Origin: Palsa-1400 sp036008545
Lineage (GTDB): Bacteria > Verrucomicrobiota > Verrucomicrobiia > Limisphaerales > Palsa-1400
DNA: 5,469 nt
Direction: 5' to 3'
Assembly: GCA_036008545.1 (NCBI GenBank)
Contig: DASYNM010000047.1
Location: 1 to 5,469 of the forward strand
A program made the position numbers and the translations under genes. A model generated the notes under the pieces. It worked only from the letters and a program-made list of their open reading frames with translations, had not been told where the DNA came from and made no database searches. Below, in pieces: positions 1-4,929 of the stretch; positions within the stretch are counted from its first letter, which is position 1, and every line of letters begins with the position of its first letter.

Positions 1-401
1 CTTCCCTCGTCTTCGATGTCTTCGTGAAATATGTAGAGTTCCCAAAGCGTCCGGTCTGGGTCAGTTACCCAAAACTTGGTCTGGCGAGAATGACAGCATT
101 CGACCCCCTCCTCTCGTTTGGTCGCGATACCGGCCGTTTCAAGACGGACCTGCATTTGGGTGAGAGCTTCGAAACCGGAAAGCCGAATTCCAATGTGATT
201 CAGATTTCCGCCAGCCGCGGAGCGGCCCGAGATAAGCGAGAGAACCAACGGCGGCTCATCCAATTCGAACTTGGCATAATTCCCGGATTGCCTGGCCGGT
301 GCCCGGTCGAGGAATGCCCGGTAAAAAGCAACGGAACGAGCCACGTCCGAAGCATTGAGCGAGACGTGAAACTTGGCGGGTGCGTGGGCCGGAGAAGACA
401 T
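1..401 (-). CDS. ArsI/CadI-like VOC-fold metalloenzyme (putative C-As lyase), 3' end cut by window
   Basis: The start is ATG at 401; 133 codons are visible and the frame is still open at base 1, so the C-terminus is missing. The protein has the vicinal-oxygen-chelate (glyoxalase/bleomycin-resistance) layout: KFHVSLNASDV with His12, then SVAFYRAFL, NLNHIGIRL with His69, a vicinal pair Cys102-Cys103 in GVECCHSRQTKFWVTDPD, and Glu121 in LWELYIF. ArsI enzymes are Fe(II)-dependent dioxygenases that cleave the carbon-arsenic bond of trivalent organoarsenicals; as I recall, they use two His and one Glu for iron and a Cys pair for arsenic, and the spacings here (57, 33 and 19 residues) fit that pattern closely. 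CadI-type cadmium-induced proteins share the fold, so the substrate is inferred. The gene starts 3 bp after the stop of the dioxygenase gene, with no Shine-Dalgarno, so translation by reinitiation (TGAGAAATG) is likely. Confidence 0.85.
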   Translation of the reverse strand, partial: MSSPAHAPAKFHVSLNASDVARSVAFYRAFLDRAPARQSGNYAKFELDEPPLVLSLISGRSAAGGNLNHIGIRLSGFEALTQMQVRLETAGIATKREEGVECCHSRQTKFWVTDPDRTLWELYIFHEDIEDEG

Positions 402-404
402 TTC

Positions 405-1193
405 TCAACGGAAGAAAGTGTTGGTCTTGCCGTATTCGGCGTAGCGGTCCTTCAGCCAATGATGAAATTCAAAGTAGTGCTTTTCCCTCTGTTCACCGCC
501 GTCGCTGAGCGCATTGTAACTGAGATAGAGCAAGCGGCGAAAATCTTTGGATCGATTGGCGGCGGAGCGATGCGGCGTGTAACCGCTGAAAAACGCAATG
601 TCCCCCGGTTGCAGTTCCAGCACCACGCCTTTGGAAATATCCAGCATGTCGGCAGGAAGTTCGTGATACATTCCGTCTTTCGGAGTTAAGCAGCCGCGCT
701 GATGATAGCCCGGAAATACTTCGGTCGCCCCGTTGTCGGCGCTGGAGGGATCAATCGCCACGATCACGGTCATGAAACTGGTCGGAAACGATTTCCACGA
801 AATATAATCCTGGTGAGGAGCGTACCCCAACGCACCCGGAGGCTTGAAAATCAGCTTGTCCTTGAACAAACAGGCCGGCTCCCCGTAGAGCGCCGAAGCG
901 ATGCTGAGGATGCGCTGGTCGTGCGCGACCCGGTGGCACGACGGACTTAGGTCGATCACAGGATCAAAACAATCAAACTTGCATTCGCCCGTGTCGGCGT
1001 TGTTCTGCCAGCGGCAACGAATGTTGTCGATGTCGATGAGGTCTTTGCGTTCGAGCAACCGCGCCGCCTCCGCCGCCAATTCATCCACTTCCGCGCGCAG
1101 GAAAACTTCCCGCTGGACGAGGAAACCGTCAGCCTGGTATTGACGCAACTGTGCTTTGCTCGGTTTCACTTTTGCGATATTGGTGTTGCTCAT
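405..1193 (-). CDS. PhyH-family Fe(II)/2-oxoglutarate-dependent dioxygenase
   Basis: This 262-residue protein resembles the phytanoyl-CoA dioxygenase (PhyH) family, cytoplasmic enzymes that hydroxylate small substrates using Fe(II), O2 and 2-oxoglutarate. The facial triad is visible: His127 and Asp129 in APHQDYISWKS, and the distal His208 in SGYTPHRSAANRS. Arg219 or Arg220 in DFRRLLYLSYN is the likely 2-oxoglutarate carboxylate ligand. NGATEVFPGYH (154-164) and LQPGDIAFFSG (194-204) are further family-typical strands. The length is normal for the family. The natural substrate cannot be read from the sequence; PhyH members act on lipids, ectoine, phosphonates and natural products. The ATG overlaps the pseudopilin stop by 4 bp (ATGA) and no Shine-Dalgarno is evident, which suggests translational coupling. 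A second Fe-dependent enzyme gene follows 3 bp later, so the two may act in sequence on one compound; that is inference. Confidence 0.88.
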   Translation of the reverse strand: MSNTNIAKVKPSKAQLRQYQADGFLVQREVFLRAEVDELAAEAARLLERKDLIDIDNIRCRWQNNADTGECKFDCFDPVIDLSPSCHRVAHDQRILSIASALYGEPACLFKDKLIFKPPGALGYAPHQDYISWKSFPTSFMTVIVAIDPSSADNGATEVFPGYHQRGCLTPKDGMYHELPADMLDISKGVVLELQPGDIAFFSGYTPHRSAANRSKDFRRLLYLSYNALSDGGEQREKHYFEFHHWLKDRYAEYGKTNTFFR

Positions 1194-1999
1194 GGCTGCG
1201 TGTCCGCCCGCTCCAGGACGGAGAGGATCATGCCAAAAGCAGCGGCAGGATTGACATCACTGCCCAAGTTTACGACGAAGCAACCAGCGGTATTGGGCCG
1301 GCCGGCGGTGTGGCCGTCGGCAAAAAGAATATTCGCGTAGACTTGCTGGTGATGCGTGCTGGGCAGGACGTTGTAGGGCGCTAGAGTGGGCGAACAGAGG
1401 AACTCGGTGTCGATGGCCAAGGCGCGGATGGGGAAGCCGTTGCGGTTGGCGCCCAGGTTGTCGAGCTTGATATGAGTGGGCGCGAACGGATTGGCGGAAT
1501 TATCAAAAAGCGCCGTGTTGCCGGCGTGACGGTAATAGTAACCGCACTGGGCCTGGCCAACGCCGACTTGCGCTAATTGGGCGTCGCTGTTCAGGAATTG
1601 GTCGCTGCTGGGGCAAAATAAAACCTTCGGCTGATTAGCCACGTACGACTGCAATAACAATCCCAACGCCACCGGAGCACCGGAGCTGAGGGAAATCAGG
1701 CTGGTAGGCGCGCCGGTAGAGGGATAGAGATCAAACGCGCTAGTAAAGGAGGGAGCTTTGGGGCCATAGGGGATGTTCCCGGAACTGTCGTCGGCGTAGC
1801 TGCGGATGGCGAGGCCGATTTGCCGGAGATTGGACAAACAGGCGGCACCTTTGCTGCGCTCTTTGGCGGAGGCCAGTCCAGGCAGCAGCAACGCCGCCAG
1901 GATGGCCACGATCGCAATCACCACCAGCAACTCGATGAGCGTGAACCCTCGATCATTGTATGGCCGCGCCGGTTTTATCATAGACCACGCCTTGCTCAC
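1190..1999 (-). CDS. Type II secretion/type IV pilin-like prepilin (pseudopilin)
   Basis: The protein has up to 269 residues and carries a class III prepilin signal. A short basic leader ends at Gly18, then comes GFTLIELLVVIAIVAI with Phe19 as the +1 residue after cleavage and Glu23 at +5, followed by about 20 hydrophobic residues that form the N-terminal helix. Prepilin peptidase would cut and N-methylate it; it would then sit in the inner membrane or assemble into a pseudopilus. ACLSNLRQIGLAIRSYADD and a late HHQQVYANILFADGH stretch (216-230) are typical of the large prepilin families of Verrucomicrobiota and Planctomycetota. The listed start is GTG at 1999, overlapping the upstream stop as GTGA. 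ATG at 1981 (Met7) would give a more usual leader, MIKPARPYNDRG, with AAGG about 10 nt upstream, so the start is uncertain. Because it is embedded in an operon, it may serve that operon's exported protein rather than a general pilus. Confidence 0.9.
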   Translation of the reverse strand: MSKAWSMIKPARPYNDRGFTLIELLVVIAIVAILAALLLPGLASAKERSKGAACLSNLRQIGLAIRSYADDSSGNIPYGPKAPSFTSAFDLYPSTGAPTSLISLSSGAPVALGLLLQSYVANQPKVLFCPSSDQFLNSDAQLAQVGVGQAQCGYYYRHAGNTALFDNSANPFAPTHIKLDNLGANRNGFPIRALAIDTEFLCSPTLAPYNVLPSTHHQQVYANILFADGHTAGRPNTAGCFVVNLGSDVNPAAAFGMILSVLERADTQP

Positions 2000-3591
2000 G
2001 GCGAAGGACGCGCCGTATAAAACCGCTGTCCGAGCGCCGCCGATGTATCGACGAACGGAGTGCTCCCTGTGGTGTTGGTGAAGGTGGCCAAGTTGGTCCA
2101 GTTGGTCACCGGAATCGTCAAATCGGTTGTGGCCAGAATTTGGAGGACAGCGCCCGGTTCGCTTTGCACGCTCAATTGCAATTGCCCGTTGGTCACGGTT
2201 GGATTGACCAGATTCAGAGCGCTCGTCTCACTTAGACGCACGTTGTCCACATCCCAGAATCCGCCCCACGAGTCGGGATTGTTGAAGTCAGGCGTGGCGA
2301 GCAATTGGATGCCGATTTGTTGCCCGGCCCACGGATCAGCCGGTTGGACCCCGGGAACTTGCAATTGAAAATCGACGAAGTGCGTTTGGTTGCGGAAATT
2401 GGCGATGGTGTTCGTGACAGTGGTGGCCGCGACGATATCCATGTTGCTGGAGCCATCAAGGTAATAGAGGCTGAGTTCGAACGTGGAACCATTCGTCATG
2501 CCGCCGCCCCCACCGATCAGGGCGACTGTCAGCGTGTACGATTTACCGACCGCGAAAGTCGCCTCAAGGTCCTGAAAGATCGCAACTTGCGGAAGAGCGA
2601 ACAGAAACGCAGCCTGGACGCCATCGCAATTGTCGATGTAGGTGTTATTGGTGCCCATGGAATTGGTAAAATCGGGCAGGTTGTAAAACGTGCCGAATAA
2701 ATCCTCCCACGGCGAGCCGCCAAATTCGCTGGGAACATACCAAATCGGCTGGGGCGATTCTTCCCAGTCATCCAAAACCGGCGCGGCGTAGGGCGAGTTC
2801 GTCCCAATATCCGGCAATTCGAAGGAGTTATTGGGAACATAAATCCCCTCCACCAGACGCACGTTGTCCACATCCCAAAACCCGCCCCACGAGGCGGGAT
2901 TGTTGAAGTCAGGCGTCGCAAGCAATTGGATGCCGATGTTCTGCCCTGCCCAAGGATCCGTCGCCTGGACATCAGGAAGCTGCACCTGAAAATCGACGAA
3001 GTGCGTTTCAGTCGGAAAGTTGGCCGTCGTATTGGTGACGGTGGTTTCAGCGACGGTCACCATATTGTTGGAAGCATCAAGGTAATAGAGGCTCAGTTCA
3101 AACGTTGAACCATTGGTCATGCCGCCACCGCCACCGATCATGCCGACAGTCAGCGTGTACGAATTGCCGACCATGAAAGTAGCATCAAGGTCCTGGTAGA
3201 TCGCGACTTGCGGTAGGGCGAACAGGAACGCCGCCTGGACGCCGTCGCAATTGTCAATGTAAAGGTTATTGGTTCCCATGGAATTGGTAAAATCGGGCAG
3301 GTTGTAAAAGGTGCCGAATAAATCCTCCCAAGGCGAGCCGCCAAAATCGGCTGGGTTATACCAGATCGGTTGAGGCGATTCCTGCCAGTCATCCAAAACC
3401 GGCGCGGCGTAAGGGGAGTTCGTTCCGATGTCCGGCGATTCAAAGGAGTTGTTGGGTACGTAAACGTTTCCGGCGCGAAGACCGCCCGCCAGCGCCAGCA
3501 TCGCGGCCAAACCCAGCATGACCGACATCAAAGCAGGTCGAATTCGATTTTGACGGGTGGCGAAATTGTTTTTGGATTCAAAAGTTCTCAT
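1996..3591 (-). CDS. Secreted protein with two tandem 204-residue domains and a C-terminal verrucomicrobial module
   Basis: The protein has 531 residues. It opens with a Sec signal peptide: a basic n-region to about residue 19, a hydrophobic core (about 20-38) and a probable cut after LRA, near residues 40/41. Two domains follow at exactly 207 residues' spacing, residues 43-246 and 250-453. Each begins with (V/I)YVPNNSFE and ends with GGFWDVDNVRL, and they differ at about 29 of 204 positions by hand count with no gaps (about 86% identity). Each has one Cys (NCDG), a glycine run (IGGGGGMTNGST) and Trp/Asp-rich motifs, suggesting an all-beta, possibly ligand-binding exported domain. Residues 457-531 form a Thr/Asn-rich module ending RFYTARPSP, which resembles C-terminal modules of exported verrucomicrobial proteins. 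No PEP-CTERM sorting motif is visible. I do not recognise a named function. Its stop overlaps the pseudopilin start, so export or display by that pseudopilin is plausible. Confidence 0.85.
   Translation of the reverse strand: MRTFESKNNFATRQNRIRPALMSVMLGLAAMLALAGGLRAGNVYVPNNSFESPDIGTNSPYAAPVLDDWQESPQPIWYNPADFGGSPWEDLFGTFYNLPDFTNSMGTNNLYIDNCDGVQAAFLFALPQVAIYQDLDATFMVGNSYTLTVGMIGGGGGMTNGSTFELSLYYLDASNNMVTVAETTVTNTTANFPTETHFVDFQVQLPDVQATDPWAGQNIGIQLLATPDFNNPASWGGFWDVDNVRLVEGIYVPNNSFELPDIGTNSPYAAPVLDDWEESPQPIWYVPSEFGGSPWEDLFGTFYNLPDFTNSMGTNNTYIDNCDGVQAAFLFALPQVAIFQDLEATFAVGKSYTLTVALIGGGGGMTNGSTFELSLYYLDGSSNMDIVAATTVTNTIANFRNQTHFVDFQLQVPGVQPADPWAGQQIGIQLLATPDFNNPDSWGGFWDVDNVRLSETSALNLVNPTVTNGQLQLSVQSEPGAVLQILATTDLTIPVTNWTNLATFTNTTGSTPFVDTSAALGQRFYTARPSP
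2233..2844 (-). repeat. Tandem domain repeat, copy 2
   Basis: This encodes residues 250-453 of the secreted protein and is separated from copy 1 by only nine bases (three codons). Differences from copy 1 cluster at residues 378-421 (about 15 of the roughly 29 substitutions), while the segment around residues 291-339 is almost unchanged. The uneven pattern points to stronger constraint, or conversion, in the GGSPWEDLFGTFYNLPDF to FALPQVAI part. Confidence 0.93.
2854..3465 (-). repeat. Tandem domain repeat, copy 1
   Basis: This encodes residues 43-246 of the secreted protein. It aligns without gaps to copy 2 at an offset of 621 bp. Nucleotide identity is very high in places: the stretch near 3279-3341 differs from its partner at only a few positions, including a run of roughly 35 identical bases beginning at CCCATGG. 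This indicates a recent in-frame duplication or continuing gene conversion. Confidence 0.93.
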
Positions 3592-3769
3592 GGGTTAAGT
3601 CGTACTCGGCGGCCCTCTCCGCTGCCGCGTCACAAATGATTCGCAAGTCTAACATGTGCGCCACTGTGCATGTGTCACACATTCCGCGCAAGCACATTTT
3701 GCGCGAGTCGCTCCAGGACGGCTGAAAGACGGAATTCGTATAAACCGGGCGCATACAAGCCTCCTTCAC
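3578..3769 (-). CDS. Possible small Cys-rich ORF between arsR and the secreted-protein gene
   Basis: This is a 63-codon ATG ORF that starts within the arsR stop (ATGA, 4-bp overlap) and ends at TGA 3578, 14 bp inside the start of the secreted-protein gene. It has five Cys, three of them in MCLRGMCDTC (residues 25-34), and third codon positions about 70% G or C by hand count, similar to neighbouring genes. The overlap style matches the rest of the operon, which favours a real coupled gene. Against it, no known family is recognised, there is no Shine-Dalgarno, and two perfect inverted repeats lie inside it, which suits a regulatory leader better. It could equally be a chance ORF in an intergenic region. 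Confidence 0.3.
   Translation of the reverse strand: MKEACMRPVYTNSVFQPSWSDSRKMCLRGMCDTCTVAHMLDLRIICDAAAERAAEYDLTHENF
3670..3682. promoter_or_regulatory. 13-bp palindrome ATGTGTCACACAT
   Basis: Perfect 6-bp arms flank a single central base. The element ends three bases before the adjacent inverted repeat, about 80 to 90 bp upstream of the secreted-protein start. Short odd-length palindromes of this kind are common dimeric-regulator sites; no specific regulator can be assigned. Confidence 0.4.
3685..3705. promoter_or_regulatory. Perfect inverted repeat, 7-bp arms (hairpin or operator)
   Basis: Arms CGCGCAA (3685-3691) and TTGCGCG (3699-3705) flank a 7-base spacer. The element lies between arsR and the secreted-protein gene. 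It is not followed by a T-run in either direction, so a classical intrinsic terminator is unlikely. A protein-binding site, or a hairpin that adjusts mRNA levels between arsR and the downstream genes, is possible. Confidence 0.45.
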
Positions 3770-4080
3770 CGGGGATTCTTATCAAACCGGAAAACGCAGC
3801 AACCCAAATCCAGTTGGTTCTTGTTGTTGGCCACGCGGCGCTGAAAGGCCGGCGCAATCCGGCAATGAACGTGTTTGCCGCGCCTTGTGGCCTCCACCAT
3901 TCGAGCTTCACGCAGAATGCGAAGATGTTTGGAGACGTTGTATTGCGAAACATCCAGGCGTTCCGCCAGTTCGTTGACAGTCACGGGACCAGCCAGCAAA
4001 GCCTGCACAATCCGCCATCGCGTCTTGTCGCCCAGGGCCTTGAGAAAGGGCGTGCAGCATTTAGAATCAGTCCTCGTCAT
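3766..4080 (-). CDS. ArsR/SmtB-family metal(loid)-responsive transcriptional repressor
   Basis: This 104-residue winged-helix regulator has a typical family length. LKALGDKTRWRIVQALLAG (13-31) is the family's first-helix signature. VTVNELAERLDVSQYNVSKHLRIL (33-56) is the helix-turn-helix, and MVEATRRGKHVHCRI (61-75) is the beta-wing. The E. coli-type Cys motif of the recognition-helix region is absent. Instead there is an N-terminal pair Cys8-Cys9 and a C-terminal pair Cys94-Cys95 (LDLGCCVFRFD), plus Cys73 in the wing. Some ArsRs use N-terminal (Corynebacterium type) or C-terminal (Acidithiobacillus type) Cys pairs to bind As(III)/Sb(III); one protein with both is notable. It probably represses its own operon and releases DNA on binding metal(loid). 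An ArsI-like gene four genes downstream supports arsenic as ligand, though cadmium or another soft metal remains possible. No Shine-Dalgarno is seen before the ATG. Confidence 0.92.
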   Translation of the reverse strand: MTRTDSKCCTPFLKALGDKTRWRIVQALLAGPVTVNELAERLDVSQYNVSKHLRILREARMVEATRRGKHVHCRIAPAFQRRVANNKNQLDLGCCVFRFDKNPR

Positions 4081-4115
4081 AAATTAGCGCTGGGAGTTTA
4101 CAGTGCTCCGAGTGA

Positions 4116-4132
4116 ATTGAAAACTCTTGAAT
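4116..4132. promoter_or_regulatory. Candidate ArsR operator
   Basis: The 17-bp imperfect palindrome ATTGAAAACTCTTGAAT (6 of 8 pairs) also contains two TTGAA boxes exactly 10 bp apart. It lies about 36 bp upstream of the arsR start, where a self-binding site would be expected. This rests on position and symmetry only. The rest of 4081-4207 shows only the tRNA promoter candidate. Confidence 0.3.
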
Positions 4133-4161
4133 CGCGAACGAACCCCAATCCCGGGCGCGGC

Positions 4162-4189
4162 TTGCCATGTCCATCTGAAATGCTACCTT
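4162..4189 (+). promoter_or_regulatory. Candidate sigma-70-like promoter of tRNA-Arg
   Basis: A -35-like TTGCCA (4162-4167, 5 of 6 to consensus) and a weak -10-like TACCTT (4184-4189, 3 of 6) are separated by 16 bp. The predicted start, around 4196, is about 12 bp upstream of the mature tRNA. Confidence 0.35.
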
Positions 4190-4207
4190 GAACGCGATCA
4201 ACGGCTC

Positions 4208-4280
4208 GCCCCCGTAGCTCAAATGGATAGAGCAACCGTTTCCTAAATGGTGGATTCCAGTTCAATTCTGGACGGGGGTA
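4208..4280 (+). tRNA. tRNA-Arg, anticodon CCT
   Basis: The full cloverleaf can be folded by hand. The acceptor is GCCCCCG with CGGGGGT, closing with a G-U pair at 1-72. The D-arm is GCTC/GAGC with GG in the loop, and the anticodon stem ACCGT/ATGGT has one G-U pair. The anticodon loop TTCCTAA gives CCT at 4242-4244, reading the Arg codon AGG. The variable loop has four bases, and the T-arm TCCAG/CTGGA carries the loop TTCAATT. The discriminator is A4280 and no CCA is encoded. The gene lies opposite in strand to all protein genes here, 19 bp from the end of the lipoprotein gene. No terminator hairpin was found after it. Confidence 0.95.
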
Positions 4281-4299
4281 CGACTCCTTCTGCACAAAA

Positions 4300-4926
4300 T
4301 CAACGCCCCGAATCCTTGCGATGGCACGCGAGTATTTTCTGTCCTATTGCGTCCGCCAATTCCGCTGCCGCCCGGCTTTCCGCCGCTGCGAGGGCAGGGT
4401 AGCCATCCGGCGGCGCGGTCGGACTCCAGGGTGATGTCTGCCGCACTTCGTCGCGCTCAAGCAAGCGCGAATTCGAATCCAGAATGCGGACTTCCGCCGA
4501 AACTTCTGCCTCGCTTCTGGGTTTGAGCCGGCCTTGCAAGGACCGCAAATCGATTTCCAAAATAAGCTCCGGCTTGTTGGTCACTCCGGATGGCAGAGAA
4601 ACCAACTCGCAATCCGGCAGGTCCTCCGTCAGGCGTTCGGCCAGCACCCTGGTGATCCCGGCCTGCGGTGTCTCTTCCCACACGTTTTCCTCTGAGAGCC
4701 TCAACTGGTTTGGGCCTACCTCAACAATCATCTGCTTATGGCGCAAATATTCGGCGGAAGTTACCCGCAGGCCGACCAAAAACACCTTGTCGCGATCCAC
4801 CGGTATGGAAGTCGCCGCCGGCGCCGGCGTCGCGAGAACATAGAATCTCGTATGATCGGTTCGAGGACCAAAGCAGCCGGCTAAGAGACCCATCGCAACG
4901 GAGATCAAGAGGTAGCGAAGTTTCAT
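4300..4926 (-). CDS. PqiC/YmbA-like ABC-transport auxiliary lipoprotein (DUF330 type)
   Basis: The protein has 208 residues. The N-terminus MKLRYLLISVAMGLLAGC is a lipoprotein signal with lipobox LAGC and acylated Cys18; the +2 residue is Phe rather than Asp, consistent with outer-membrane sorting by the E. coli rule. TRFYVLATP (26-34) is the conserved strand after the lipid anchor. VGLRVTSAEYLRHKQMIVEV, then GPNQLRLSEENVWEETPQ and ITRVLAERLTEDLP, follow the order seen in PqiC/YmbA proteins, which pair with MCE proteins in phospholipid transport between the membranes. It starts 3 bp after the MCE gene and has the clearest Shine-Dalgarno in the window. The C-terminal AAAESRAAAELADAIGQKIL helix is also family-typical. 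Identity as the accessory lipoprotein of the upstream MCE transporter is well supported by context. Confidence 0.87.
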   Translation of the reverse strand: MKLRYLLISVAMGLLAGCFGPRTDHTRFYVLATPAPAATSIPVDRDKVFLVGLRVTSAEYLRHKQMIVEVGPNQLRLSEENVWEETPQAGITRVLAERLTEDLPDCELVSLPSGVTNKPELILEIDLRSLQGRLKPRSEAEVSAEVRILDSNSRLLERDEVRQTSPWSPTAPPDGYPALAAAESRAAAELADAIGQKILACHRKDSGR

Positions 4927-4929
4927 AAA

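Noticed and set aside
24..689. Plus-strand 221-codon ORF
   Set aside because: It is antisense to the ArsI-like gene and the end of the dioxygenase gene, both of which have clear catalytic motifs; the translated product shows no recognisable family.
1210..1222. 13-mer CGCTCCAGGACGG found again near 3710
   Set aside because: A single 13-base match in 5.4 kb is compatible with chance and has no flanking similarity or structure.
1996..2100. PEP-CTERM or other C-terminal sorting signal on the secreted protein
   Set aside because: The C-terminus RFYTARPSP lacks a PEP motif, a hydrophobic segment and a basic tail.
2305..2700. Plus-strand 131-codon ORF
   Set aside because: It is a shadow of the duplicated secreted-protein gene; similar plus-strand pieces recur in copy 1 because the DNA is repeated.
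3670..4191. Plus-strand 173-codon ORF
   Set aside because: It lies antisense to the well-supported ArsR gene and shows no domain-like pattern.
4098..4295. Minus-strand 65-codon ORF over the tRNA
   Set aside because: Its sequence (for example RPELNWNPPF) is the usual artefact of translating the complement of a tRNA gene.
4208..4300. tRNA-Arg as a possible integration attachment site
   Set aside because: No integrase gene and no repeat of the tRNA 3' end is visible; the lipoprotein gene lies only 19 bp from the tRNA 3' end and belongs to a normal envelope operon.
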